Counted from the first letter of the stretch, positions 45,211-55,852 are shown. The stretch: 56,808 nucleotides of DNA from Astrothelium macrocarpum (GCA_021030915.1 JAGEMR010000167.1:1-56808), one strand, 5' to 3'. Program-made: numbers and translations. Notes: generated by a model not told the origin, from the letters alone.

Positions 45211-45665
45211 CCCCAGTCGATCAGTCAAAACGATTGTAAATAATCCAGTTGGCTTATCACAAAGAGAGACGACAATGTTCTCATGGAAGCGTAACAGTAG
45301 ACTTCAGGATGGATTTTACGAAATGGTCTTATAAGGCTACGATAAGAGTCTGGAACCTTCCAGCCTTTGTCTACCAGGTTGGATCGATGTCGTACCAATG
45401 TACTGTAGGATGTGCATATATATTTCCTTTAGTGATACGGCTTGCAGCATGCTTTGCATTACATGGTGCCAGCACTGACCAACGAACATGTAGCATTGCA
45501 CTATTGCGAGAACTGAAGGAACGCCCTGCAGCTCGCACTCGCCCATTGGATCAATGGCTGCTGCCTGACGGCACGTGTCCGAGGGTTTATAAGATGGATG
45601 TTATGACATAAGATGCCTTGCTGGATACAATTTCTGCCTCAATCTGGCAGAGCTCAAGGATTCCG
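45211..45665. promoter_or_regulatory. divergent promoter region
   Basis: These 455 nt separate the start codons of the SDR (minus) and the fructosamine-kinase-like gene (plus), so both promoters should lie here. Nothing more specific is supported. Confidence 0.4.
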
Positions 45666-46920
45666 ATGGAGCCTTTGTCCGAGCGAGAAGCTGTACTTGA
45701 AACTACCGATCTTGACGAGCACGTCCTTTCAAGTCAGTATGGCACTTCATTTCGTAATCACAGTCCACATAATGTCATAAGTGCTAAAGTATTTAGATCT
45801 ACCTGACGTCGCGGAGGTTCTTCAAGTCGCTTATCATGGCGCTTCAGCTTGGGCACGGGCGTTCCGTATCGACACGAGGGCCCGCGATGGGGCGGACCAG
45901 AGTTACTTCATGAAAGTACGTACAGCCTCGGCCCTCGTTAACACCGGTACTCAGAGAACCCAAGGTCTCTGTTGGCGATCATGGACGGGAAGCACTCAAA
46001 GGAGAATTCGAGTCCACTGCTGCTATTTATGCCATTACTCCTGGTTTTGTACCAAAACCGATCGCTTGGGGCGCCTTTAAGGATCTGGCAAATACTTATT
46101 TTTACGTGTGCAAATTCTACAATCTTGCTGATGAACTGCCGAATGCCACGGAGTTCTGTGCAAATCTTGCCGAACTTCATTCCAGCCACACGTCTCCCGA
46201 TGGCAAATTTGGCTTCCATGTCGTTACGTACAATGGTGATTTGCCACAAGACAATTCGTGGACGAACACTTGGGAAGAATTTTTCATTAATGGCTTTAAG
46301 CATATTGTCAGGGTCAATGTTAACCGTGCTGGCGTGAGCGAAGAGATGAACGCACTTTTGCCGGCTTTTTATGAGAAGGTCATTCCTCGTCTATTGCGAC
46401 CTCTTGAAGCTGGGGGCAATAGCATTAGACCTTCTCTTGTCCACGGCGATCTTTGGTGCGGCAACGCAGCGGTAGATCAAAATACAGGAGAGGGTATTGT
46501 TTTTGATCCGTCTAGCTTCTGGGCGCACAATGAGTGTATGAACTCCACACATTGGTGTAATAGGAGGCCTAACAAGGTCCCAGATGAACTTGGAAATTGG
46601 CGACCGGAGAGGAACAAGTTTTCTCGGAGCTACTTCAACGCATATCACACGCATTTCCCAAAGTCACTGCCAGAAGAAGATTACGACGATCGGAATGCTC
46701 TTTATGCCATGTATTTCGCCAATGTCTAGACTGTCGAGCCGTGGAACTAACAAACCTAGGCGTTACAACCTCCATGCTGCAACCCTTTTTCCGCGGATCC
46801 CAAGCTTTCGCCAATCGTAAGTTGAAGATGGACTCAGCTTGAGCTGCGCTAATTTCGGCAAGGGTAATTGAGGAAATGTATAGGCTTGTCAAGAAGTATC
46901 CAGATGGATTTCAGCCATGA
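45666..46920 (+). CDS. fructosamine-3-kinase-family protein
   Basis: Exons 45666-45732, 45797-45915, 45965-46535, 46584-46710, 46760-46816 and 46863-46920 encode 332 residues. The five introns are only 46-64 nt; two of them (46536-46583 and 46711-46759) read through without a stop for part of their length and were recognised by restoring conserved sequence. Landmarks include HGASAWARAFRI, the segment around EALKGEFES, the catalytic LVHGDLWCGN, then FDPSSFWAHNEYELGNWRP and YNLHAATLFP. The family phosphorylates sugar amines attached to lysines so that the glycation falls off; others act on small ribulosamines. The aminoglycoside-phosphotransferase fold is clear. The neighbouring aldo-keto reductase and SDR may share reactive-sugar chemistry, which is inference. 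Confidence 0.85.
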
Positions 46921-47675
46921 AGCGGAGATCATTTCCCTTTCTGATTGTACCCGCAGAATTACTCTCGTGTTTGACCGCTGTTGGATCCGTGGGGTGCCAC
47001 CGGCTTCTCGGACTATTATTGACAAGAGGCGAGCTTGCCGTTGGCCATCTGATGGCTATGAATGAAGTAGTACCCTGCTGAATTATGATACGCTCGTTAT
47101 CCATTCATGCTGTTGAAAAATCGTTATGAGTGCCTGCAAAACTGTTACGGGACTCTGGCGAGCGCAAGAGGGGACATCTCTTCTGCTTGCGTCTAGCCCG
47201 GGCGCTTGCTTGCTCCACAGTGATACAAATGCAGCCGGCCGACGGCTCGTGCAGGCCCAATATCAGCTTGTGACGAATGAATCGGCCCGTTTGTCCACTG
47301 GCCTTCCGTCCCTCCGTTTTGTAGGGGAAGGAGAAACAAGGCTACAGCTCTTGAGCTGAGGCTATTGTTCCAGTTCAGTATCCTTGTCGTATGACTCTGC
47401 TTTGCTCTCTACTGTATTGCTTTTGAGGTCTCGAAGGAAAGCTCAAATTGAACTGAGCACGGAACCGGAAAAGAGCTCAGGCTTCTTGGGTTACAATGGG
47501 TGAGCAAACAGCTTCTACAATCACCTTCGTGGCTCTGAGTGTCGTTTAAGGCGAATTTGGCGCGACAGGGCCTACTTCAACAACGGTTCAATCCACTGTC
47601 AGCCGCAACGGCTCAGTTTGATTTTGCAGTTCTCTTGAACTTACCCACTAGTCTTAACGATAGTCATCTGCCCAG
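46921..47675. promoter_or_regulatory. intergenic region upstream of the NLR-type gene
   Basis: This 755 nt stretch holds the 3' end of the fructosamine-kinase-like gene and the promoter and leader of the hydrolase-NACHT-WD40 gene. Only short unsupported frames occur. Confidence 0.35.
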
Positions 47676-50600
47676 ATGGATCGAGCACTAAGCGGATTAA
47701 GTTTCCATCGGTCAAACAAAGATAACACCAGTTTATCGCCCTCTTTAGCACAAAGCGATGACTTCAAGGGACCTTTGGGGCTGAGTCTCCTTTACGAGCC
47801 TCAACAACCTAAGGTTGATCTGATATTTGTACATGGCCTCGGAGGTGGTTCTCGGAAGACTTGGTGCAGAACGCCCAGCCCACTACATTACTGGCCGAAG
47901 GAATGGCTATCCGTTGATCAAGGCTTCAAACACGTACGGATCCACGCGTTCGGATACAATGCAGACTGGGGGGAAAACCGAGAGAGTGTGCTTGACATCA
48001 ATGACTTTGGTCACTCGCTTTTGGGAGAGCTATACAATAGTCCGACACTTAGAAGGGACGCTACCCGCATTCTACTCGTCGGACACAGTATGGGAGGAAT
48101 AGTTATTAAGAAGGCTTACATACTGGCGCGTCAAGATTCGGCTTTCAGCGACTTTGCCAAGCGATTTCATTCTTTTTATTTTCTCGCGACTCCACATCGT
48201 GGCTCGGATCTTGCAAAAACTCTTACTCACATTCTGAGGATCACATTCGGCCAGAAGCCTTACGTCAACGATTTAGAACGCAACTCGAGCACTATTGCTG
48301 TGATTAATGACACCTTCCGGCATTATGCTAATGACGTCAGTCTATGGTCATTCTATGAGACGGTCCCGAGTAACCTAAAGATCATGAATGCTATGGTTGT
48401 TGACAAAAGCTCCGCAACTCTAGGCTACAATAAAGAACATATTATACCTCTGAATGCCGATCATCGAGGAGTCTGTAAATTCTGGGATAGCACCGATCCC
48501 ACATTCATCACAATTCGAAATGCACTGTGTACTACTGTGGACTCTATTGTCGAAGAGAATATAACTGGGAAAGCACAACTACACCGTAATGACCGGCGTC
48601 GACTGGAACACTTTCTGTGCTCTCCGCATCTACCAGAGGATGACTTGTCCGTCATTTCAGAGTCTCGTCTCCCTCAGTCTTGCGCGTGGTTGACACAAAG
48701 AACTGCTTACGTAGATTGGGAGACATCTTGGTCTGAAGCACCTCCTGTGCTATGGTTCGCCGGTAGTCCTGCGACGGGCAAGTCGGTTCTTTGCAGTCAT
48801 GTTATCGATAGATTACATGATCGAGCCTCTGCTGTGTCGTATTTCTTCTTCAAGCATGGAGTCTTGGGCAGGCAGACGACTGGTGCTTGCCTACGATCTC
48901 TGGCGTACCAAATCGCTCTTGGATCCGATTCCATAAGTCAAAAGATGTTAGAGCTTGAGGACGATGACGTGGGCTGGGACCACGAAGACGAAAGAGCCAT
49001 TTGGAGAAAAGTTTTTCTGAACGTTATATTCCGCCATGATACTGTGGAACCGCGGTACTGGGTCATTGACGGCCTCGATGAGGCGTCCAAACCGGAACAA
49101 TTGATTCGCTTAATACCGAATTTTCCACAAACACTTCGAGTATTTATCACCAGCAGAAACACGCAAGATATAGAAAGTGCTGTCTCCAGCGTTTCTCGGT
49201 TTGTTGCGTACCATGAAATTTCTCCGTCAGACACAATGCAGGACATTAGAGGCCTGGTTGCTTCACAAATGAAAATCCTCCCCGTTGGCTCCAATGAAGC
49301 TTTAACGGAACAGATTATGAGCAAGTCGGCGGGATGTTTTCTCTGGGTTCGACTGGTCCTTCAGGAGTTAGCTCATTGTTACACAGAAGAAGCTGTTGAG
49401 GAAGCACTTCAAGATATTCCTAGTGATATGAATGCTCTGTATTCGAGAATGCTCGGGCTTATTCCTCGGTCTAGCAGAGGAATCAAACTTGCCAAATCAA
49501 TTCTCACATGGGTCGTATGTGCTCGAAGGCCACTGACATTAGAAGAAATGCAATCCGCAGTGAAGCTTGACTTGAATGAAACGGCAAGTAATCTTGAGCG
49601 ATCTATCGCCTCCATTTGTGGTCAATTTGTGATCGTCGACCCATGTAAACGCGTTCAAGTTATACATCAAACGGCCCTAGATTTCCTCAGTCAACAGTCT
49701 ACCGATCCAGAATTTTCGGTTGATCGGAAGATCTGTCATACCAGGATTTCGATGCTTCTATTACGTTATCTTGCCAGCGAAACACTCAAGGCATCGAGCA
49801 ATGTTTCATTTAAACGGCCTTCACTTCAGGTATCCACTGTGAACTCCGGACTAATCGGCTATGCTGCGCAACACTTTTCTTATCATTTGAAAAGATGTTG
49901 TTCCTCTGATAATAAGGTGATGCAGAATTTAGTTATCTTCCTCAGAACGACTATACTTTCCTGGGTAGAACATATTTCTAAGAACGGTGATCTTTCTCCA
50001 ATCACACAGACTGCTGCAGATATGAGAACTTATCTGAGTCGGCGGGAAAGACACGTTCCACCTTTACACCCGGATATGCAAGCAGTGGATGCATGGGCAA
50101 CTGATCTAATTCGAATCGTCGGCAAATTTCGGAAATATCTACTTGCATCACCCTCATCGATACACTGTCTCGTTCCACCACTTTGTCCATCTGGATCTAT
50201 CATACACAGGACATTTTCTCATCCCCACCGAGCTCTGGAAGTTAAAGGTTCGTCCGTGCAGGATTGGGATGATTGTCTCGCGCGGATCGACTTCACGGGC
50301 GGGCAAGCTCTCGCTGTGGCCCACGGCGAATCCCTTTTCGCCGTGGGTCTTTCCGATGGATTCATTAGTCTGTACAGCAAAACACCGATCCAACTTAAAG
50401 ACAAGCTCAATCATAGTGAAAGGGTCAAGATGCTCACTTTTTGCAAAGAAGATCAATACCTTGCGTCTGGCGGAGCCGGAAAATTGTGTCTGTGGAATGC
50501 GAAAAACTACACGTTGGTATGGTCCGTGAGATTGGACTGTCATTTGCTTGCATTCCATTTCGTGGGCCAAGAATATCTATTGGGAGCTACGCAGCGGCAC

Positions 50601-52358
50601 GAAGTTATATCTTGGAACATCCAGGATACCCAAGGTGAACGGAATACCTGGCTTCATGGATTTGTTGATCTTGCTTTGGAGCACAGACCAACGCAGCCAC
50701 CGACTAAGGCATTATTCTCGTCTGATCATCGTTTTCTTGCAGTTGCTTACAGGGGCCAGGGCCTCTTTCTTGTGGATCTTGAAACAGTCAGCATATCGTG
50801 TCGCTTCGCTCGAGACGATAGTCCAGATTCCACGAGCTCTATTGTGAGGTTTGGAGTTGATGCTCTGGCTTTCAATCCAAATCCTGACCTGGATCTGCTT
50901 ATCGCCTCATATGGTGATGGCGAACTAGTTGTATACGATCTTTATTCATACGAGACATGCTATCGAATTGATGCTGTTTACGCTCATAGCTTGGCTTGTT
51001 CGCCAGACGGACGTAGTCTGGTGGCGGGAAGCTCGAGCGGTACAATACAAGTTTTTGATTTTGATAGTGTCCGTGGCCAACGCGTTACACTCGTCTATCG
51101 GATTGATGCGTTTGAGGACGGGATTCGTGGCATCACTTTTAGTAACGAGAGTAGCCGATTTTTGGATGTGAGAGCCTCTCAATGTCGGGTCTGGGAGCCT
51201 CCCGCTTTGATACATAAGGACGGACCTGAAGAAAGCCAAAGCGAAATGACTCAACCCGTGCCCTCAAAGCCCAAAACTGTTGGTATGCTTGAAGGACCGC
51301 CTCAACCTGAAATTACTGCGTTAATGTCTCTGACAGACGGGACCGGCGTGGTCTGTGGAAAACAAGATGGCTCGCTCTTACTCCATTCGACTCTCGAAAC
51401 TAATCAGGTCACGAAGCTTCACGGCCACAAAGCCAATGTTTCCGTCACATGTATTGCGCTGACAGATGATGATAAGATTATTGCAAGTGCTGATGAATCA
51501 GGAAGAATACTCATTCAGAAGAGAGTCAATGGCAAGAGTGACCATGAGTGTTCGGAACTCCTTACGGATAGACGATTTGGTAGTGCTGTTCTTTCTCTTC
51601 TTGTTAATCAACCTGGCAATTACTTGCTTATATCAGGTGGAGGTTATGCTGAGCTTTGGATGCTTCTCACTGGCGAAAGACTAACTCAAAAGAGATTCGA
51701 CAATCACAATTCCTTCAATGCGATCAGACACCCTTCACGACAAGACTTTTTTATTGCATTTGATAACAATGTTGCACGCTTGCTACGATGGTCGGACTTG
51801 GAAGAAGTCTCAATGCCTGCTGGGATTCGCCTCGACCGCTCTCTGAGTCCTAGCAGCGAGGAGTTTAATAGAATTGCGTCATACAAGGGCGTTTCCGTTA
51901 TCACCGAGTTGGTCAAAGTCTTCGGAAGTCGAGCTCGAAACCGCTTTGAGTGCTGGCAAGCTTCTGAATTCGAAATATCTACTGACTCTATTGCTGCTCT
52001 ATCAGGCTTCACGCTACTGGGTCCGAGCGTTGAATACATCATTGCTGTGGTTGGCACGACATTACTATTTCTTGATACAGATCTCTGGATTTGCAGCCTC
52101 GATCTCAAGACGTTTGAAGCAGTTCCAGCTGCAAAACGACACTTTTTTGTGCTGTCCGAGTGGCTATCCGCTAGCGGAGAGTTACTATACCAGTTTACAA
52201 CAAGAAAAGAATTCATTTTCGCCAAGAAACACGAAGTCATTCTTGTCAGACATGGATTGGATTTTGCAGAGACTATAGAACTCAATTCTGGAACACAGAT
52301 ATGGAGTTTCATTCAAGGCAGCATGCATCGGAAGACTTCTCACACCTTACATCGTTGA
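47676..52358 (+). CDS. NLR-type STAND receptor: SesB-like hydrolase, NACHT, WD40
   Basis: An intronless gene encodes 1560 residues. Residues about 35-290 form a SesB-type alpha/beta-hydrolase: VDLIFVHGLGGG, the nucleophile elbow GHSMGG (Ser138), FLATPHRGSD and a candidate catalytic His263 in NADHRG. The NACHT/NB-ARC-like ATPase follows, with Walker A GSPATGKS (363-370), Walker B YWVIDGLDEAS (461-471) and a sensor FITSRN. A helical region precedes degenerate WD40-type repeats from about 875 (for example LASGGAGKLCLWN, VAGSSSGTIQVFDFD, IIASADESGRILIQ), with a divergent C-terminal tail. In fungi such STAND proteins work in self/non-self recognition and incompatibility. The ligand is unknown. The repeats are dissimilar, so there is no sign of recent repeat shuffling. 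Confidence 0.92.
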   Translation: MDRALSGLSFHRSNKDNTSLSPSLAQSDDFKGPLGLSLLYEPQQPKVDLIFVHGLGGGSRKTWCRTPSPLHYWPKEWLSVDQGFKHVRIHAFGYNADWGENRESVLDINDFGHSLLGELYNSPTLRRDATRILLVGHSMGGIVIKKAYILARQDSAFSDFAKRFHSFYFLATPHRGSDLAKTLTHILRITFGQKPYVNDLERNSSTIAVINDTFRHYANDVSLWSFYETVPSNLKIMNAMVVDKSSATLGYNKEHIIPLNADHRGVCKFWDSTDPTFITIRNALCTTVDSIVEENITGKAQLHRNDRRRLEHFLCSPHLPEDDLSVISESRLPQSCAWLTQRTAYVDWETSWSEAPPVLWFAGSPATGKSVLCSHVIDRLHDRASAVSYFFFKHGVLGRQTTGACLRSLAYQIALGSDSISQKMLELEDDDVGWDHEDERAIWRKVFLNVIFRHDTVEPRYWVIDGLDEASKPEQLIRLIPNFPQTLRVFITSRNTQDIESAVSSVSRFVAYHEISPSDTMQDIRGLVASQMKILPVGSNEALTEQIMSKSAGCFLWVRLVLQELAHCYTEEAVEEALQDIPSDMNALYSRMLGLIPRSSRGIKLAKSILTWVVCARRPLTLEEMQSAVKLDLNETASNLERSIASICGQFVIVDPCKRVQVIHQTALDFLSQQSTDPEFSVDRKICHTRISMLLLRYLASETLKASSNVSFKRPSLQVSTVNSGLIGYAAQHFSYHLKRCCSSDNKVMQNLVIFLRTTILSWVEHISKNGDLSPITQTAADMRTYLSRRERHVPPLHPDMQAVDAWATDLIRIVGKFRKYLLASPSSIHCLVPPLCPSGSIIHRTFSHPHRALEVKGSSVQDWDDCLARIDFTGGQALAVAHGESLFAVGLSDGFISLYSKTPIQLKDKLNHSERVKMLTFCKEDQYLASGGAGKLCLWNAKNYTLVWSVRLDCHLLAFHFVGQEYLLGATQRHEVISWNIQDTQGERNTWLHGFVDLALEHRPTQPPTKALFSSDHRFLAVAYRGQGLFLVDLETVSISCRFARDDSPDSTSSIVRFGVDALAFNPNPDLDLLIASYGDGELVVYDLYSYETCYRIDAVYAHSLACSPDGRSLVAGSSSGTIQVFDFDSVRGQRVTLVYRIDAFEDGIRGITFSNESSRFLDVRASQCRVWEPPALIHKDGPEESQSEMTQPVPSKPKTVGMLEGPPQPEITALMSLTDGTGVVCGKQDGSLLLHSTLETNQVTKLHGHKANVSVTCIALTDDDKIIASADESGRILIQKRVNGKSDHECSELLTDRRFGSAVLSLLVNQPGNYLLISGGGYAELWMLLTGERLTQKRFDNHNSFNAIRHPSRQDFFIAFDNNVARLLRWSDLEEVSMPAGIRLDRSLSPSSEEFNRIASYKGVSVITELVKVFGSRARNRFECWQASEFEISTDSIAALSGFTLLGPSVEYIIAVVGTTLLFLDTDLWICSLDLKTFEAVPAAKRHFFVLSEWLSASGELLYQFTTRKEFIFAKKHEVILVRHGLDFAETIELNSGTQIWSFIQGSMHRKTSHTLHR

Positions 52359-52633
52359 GCCCCTTATTACAAAGTCATAAAACGGCAAGGACTTACAGAA
52401 CTTCAACACTCTCACATAATGACTGAATTTAGGATTAGGAGCTAGCTGTTGATAATGTAAATAGATTCTTAAGAGGCTGTATCATGAAAGAATCTCTCGG
52501 ACTTCTGACTGTCAGAGACTGATCTGACTGTGGGCTTTGGTAGGATTAGGATAAGGTCGCTTTCTCCCATCTCTACCAGCCCATTAGATGCTCTGGCTAA
52601 GCGGAAATTGCACCAAACCCTCGATGCGGTTGA
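52359..52633. other. short gap between the NLR gene and the esterase remnant
   Basis: No convincing coding sequence is visible here. If the esterase fragment once was a full gene, its 5' part should have been in this place. Confidence 0.35.
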
Positions 52634-53095
52634 GGCGGACAGCCAGGCAGCCTGCATCGATTTGACACCGTCTTGCTCATTAACGGCATGTTCGATCTGA
52701 CGTTGAATCTGCCCAGCACTGTGGCCGAAAGTTCGGGCGGTGTTGTCAACCGGGAAATGATCGAGAAGTTCATGGAGATCTATCTTCCAAATATGAGTGT
52801 AGGGCAGCGCCGTAATCCACTGGCGTCACCATTGTATGAAAACATGCCGAAACTTACACTGGAATCCCCATTCAAATCATTACCGTCTGCGCTGTTTATG
52901 GTCGGCACAGCGGATCAGTTATCAGATGATTCGTTATTGATGAGCCTCAAGTGGATGGCAAGTGGAAGTGAAGCAGTCGTCAGGTTATATCCAGGGGCGC
53001 CGCATATGTTTGGAGCGTTTGCTGGGTTCAAGGTGGCGGACGATGCAGCGGCAGCTACGGCTTCTTTCTTGGAGGAGAAGCTCGCAAAAGCGTGA
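52634..53095 (+). pseudogene. 5'-truncated alpha/beta-hydrolase (HSL-type esterase) remnant
   Basis: From 52634, just after an in-frame TGA, to the stop at 53095, about 153 codons match the C-terminal half of a fungal HSL-type (fold-3) esterase. Visible pieces are VLLINGMFDLTLNLPS, a cap-like segment, LPSALFMVGTADQLSDDS with the catalytic aspartate, and YPGAPHMFGAF with the catalytic histidine. The N-terminal half, including the oxyanion-hole HGG and the GxSxG nucleophile, is absent upstream. The first ATG is at 52688. It may be a pseudogene left by deletion or, less likely, the last exon of a gene with distant exons. The inactive fragment should not catalyse hydrolysis. Confidence 0.7.
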
Positions 53096-53508
53096 AAGTG
53101 GGTACTTGAGACTGCACGTTTTGATACGATGTTAGCTTGTCGAAGGAAGAGATTAAGACACATTATTACATCATACTGAGTTCCATATCGTTTCCAAACA
53201 CAGAATGCGGCACGGCCCTTGCGGCGCTATACGGTGTAAGAGGGTCCAATTTTAGCTCATTGGATTGGCTGAGATCTCAATTGGTGGCTTGAGCAACATT
53301 GATCATGCAGCGAACGCCTCTCGCAAACGTTAAGGTGCCGAGCAGTTCATAAAGTTAGATTATTATTAGTTTTAATTATTAATAACCCCAGAGAGAGAGG
53401 AAGAGGCCATATGCTTAATAAATTAGGATGAAGTGGTACACCAATAATCTCAAGAGTTGGCACATAGTAATTAACCTTTGAAAGGTGTCTGTGTATTTCT
53501 TCCAGGTC
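53096..53508. other. convergent gap
   Basis: About 410 nt lie between the esterase remnant and the 3' end of the MACPF-like gene. A small AT-rich patch occurs at 53355-53385. No gene was seen. Confidence 0.35.
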
Positions 53509-54750
53509 TTACAGTACGCTGCCTTTCCTAGCCAGGAATTGCCGAACTTCTCGCAGCTTCGCAAACGGTACCAGCACCAATTCCGCAACCAACCCTTCAT
53601 CCCAGACCTCACCAGCGACACTCATTCCAATACTATCTGTCATCTTGAACTCCCCCATCTTCTCTTTCAACTCTGCATCCACTCTCTGTGGCAGCTGATC
53701 CACCAAATGTATCATGCCCCTCGCCTTCTTTTTGACCTCCTCATACCTCAACCTTCCTCCCGCCTTACCCAAATCCACATTCATCCCACTCAAAGTATCA
53801 TATCCCACCAACTTGCGCTCCAACTTTTCGATCACACTAGCATTACTGGTATTCTCGAATGTCTCTTCGTCGCTGAAACATAAAAACTGGGCTCTTAATG
53901 TTATAGCGATTTCTTCGGAGCTGGTGGTACGTGAGGCGTGGCTGGAGATGCAGACACCGGCGGAACCTCCAAGAGTGAGACCAGAAAGATAGTAGTCGCC
54001 GTAAGTCTGGTGGAATTTTTTGAGACCAGAGGATTGGGCGAGGATGGAGAGCGCGGTCGGGGAAAGGGGAGGGGGATGGGAGAAATGCAAAGCGCCACAG
54101 CGGAAAGTGGATCGACGAGATGATTTGAGAGACTGGTGCGGCCAGTGAGACAAGACAAAAAAGGATGTAGAATTGTATCGCAATTTCTGGAGGTAAAGGA
54201 AGGCGGTATGCGAGGGAGACGCATACCCGAATATTCAGAGAATCGCGAATCAACTGCGAGACAGAATGAAGTGCCAAATGCGATAGGAAACAGGCGAGAT
54301 GCAAAGTGCAAAGTCACGTAACATACTTACATCATCATTCTTCATCAAATTGCTATCGTAGTTTCCTTCCACACTCGCATTCAGAACCTCATTGCCAATC
54401 GTAATACCCAACTGCACACTTAGATGATCCGTGCTCACAGCAAGTGAAGATATTTCATTGGAAAGATATTTGCCTGTGCATACATCTCTCTGATGGAACA
54501 CGAGTGATGCACTCAGCAGGCGCGTTTGGTCGAAGGGTGTGGTTTCGAAGATGAAGGGATCAGATACGGGTGTTGATGCAAGGGCGGTTGAGAAGCCGGT
54601 GCCGAGTGCGATGCGACGACTGGAGGGTCGTGGGAGGGTAACATAGCCTCGCGCGGCGGCTTGACGGGCTACCGTTTCGCGGGAGAAATCGTTTTGGAGA
54701 TTTGAAGATTGGTCATCCAGAGTTGGTCGAGGAATCTCGGTTTCTATCAT
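53509..54750 (-). CDS. MACPF-like (perforin-fold) domain protein
   Basis: Two minus-strand exons, 54750-54331 and about 54132-53509, encode about 347 residues. The donor GTAAGT follows 54331. The acceptor is either at 54133 (198-nt intron) or 54187; both keep the frame. The diagnostic stretch YGDYYLSGLTLGG fits the MACPF signature (aromatic-Gly-x-His/Tyr-Tyr, six residues, Gly-Gly) of perforins, complement and fungal pore-forming partners. The N-terminal part has alternating beta-strand sequence ending in a GNYDSN turn. No signal peptide is visible, as in several fungal members. It sits beside an H-type lectin. Pore formation is inferred from the family and not demonstrated. The C-terminal part lacks an obvious membrane-targeting module. 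No frameshift is seen. Confidence 0.6.
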
Positions 54751-55462
54751 TTTTGCATTGTCATTCGATCGGGGTTCGTGGCAAGCCTATTGTATCGCGA
54801 AATATTCGTTACAAATTGCACATTGTTTTAGATTAATCAGGAGACCGCTCAACCCTTCCGAAATTAGTTGCTATTCCAGGCATACAGTTTAGCATTAGAC
54901 TTTTGAGATCCAGGCGTTTCCCGCCAGCCACAGCAAGCCATTTGTCGTTAGGATTACCCAAGAAGGTCGCCTGCAACGGCTTAAAATCGTGTCTTGGATT
55001 TGGCGTGCTTTTAGGCAAGAGAAAGGGTCGAGACTTGATGGCTAAATAAGCGAGTGTAGCTTGATTTGCTCACTGTCTTGAAATGCCGTGGCTTCTATCC
55101 TGCATGCAATATATTTTTCATCACTTTGAAGAAGGCTGAGATCAAGATTGATGACCAGTAACGGGTTTGCTTGTAGACTACCAAACCATGTACCCCATCT
55201 CATAATAGATGTAATAAGAAGTACTAGAATATCGGCAAATAATTAGTCACTGACGAGGCTGGAAGCATAAAGCGAGCACTCGAATTCTACTAATACACGC
55301 ATCTGAGATGTGTTGCTGCCAGTCTCTACACCGTGACAACTGAACCAAAAAGTGCTACGAAATTATTTCGATCTCGGAGGCAGCATGTTTATGCAATTTA
55401 TAGGCATATGTCGTCCTACGAGCACTAACATCTAGTATCGGGAAGGGTTTTCGAATGGAGGA
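54751..55462. other. gap with an orphan exon-like frame
   Basis: About 710 nt separate the MACPF-like gene from the H-type lectin gene, both on the minus strand, so it should hold the promoter of the MACPF-like gene. A minus-strand frame at 55018-54833 (about 61 codons, no ATG) reads like a C-terminal exon, with NPNDKWLAVAGGKRLDL. It could be a lost gene or a leading exon, and nothing links it to a neighbour. Confidence 0.35.
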
Positions 55463-55852
55463 CTATTGATACGCAATCCACGCGACACTTGCGCCTCTGA
55501 ATTGACTATCGTCCCACGATTCATATTGTGCCGTAAAACCCTCCGTTGTCACATCAGCCACCCCAGCACGGAGGCGCATGTAATGAAATTGCATCTGCGA
55601 ATTTGAGAAAGAAAGCGCATTAAAAGACACCCACACAGTGGGAGCCTTTGTAAACTTTCCTGTCGGAAACGTTACGATCTGGGAAAGCGGGCGATTGTTG
55701 CTGTTACTAGTCGTTGGGATGACGTCTAAGTCTTTGCTCGGCTCAAGCTGACCGGCTGCGAACCCAGGCTTATCGGAGGGGAAAGCCAGGGTTCGGAAGC
55801 ATAACCGAGTATGGAATAGACTATCCAATATGCAAGGTATTCGGAATAGCAT
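55463..55852 (-). CDS. H-type lectin domain protein (5' end possibly lost)
   Basis: An open frame of 129 residues runs from the ATG at 55852 to 55463. Residues about 55-129 fit the H-type lectin beta-sandwich, a carbohydrate-binding domain found in discoidins, snail agglutinins and many fungi. The core strands are visible: RPLSQIVTFPTGKFTKAPTVW, FNALSFSN, the VTTEGFTAQYESW turn and the final FRGASVAWIAY. The preceding 50 residues do not look like a normal N-terminus. The ATG lies within a few nucleotides of the point where the AT-rich block starts, so an upstream exon may have been lost or mutated. The neighbouring MACPF-like gene, on the same strand, suggests a paired function, but this is only inference. 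Confidence 0.65.
   Translation of the reverse strand: MLFRIPCILDSLFHTRLCFRTLAFPSDKPGFAAGQLEPSKDLDVIPTTSNSNNRPLSQIVTFPTGKFTKAPTVWVSFNALSFSNSQMQFHYMRLRAGVADVTTEGFTAQYESWDDSQFRGASVAWIAYQ

Noticed and set aside
51420..51700. Recently duplicated, near-identical WD40 repeats in the NLR
   Set aside because: The repeats differ strongly at both DNA and protein level, so no recent tandem expansion is visible.
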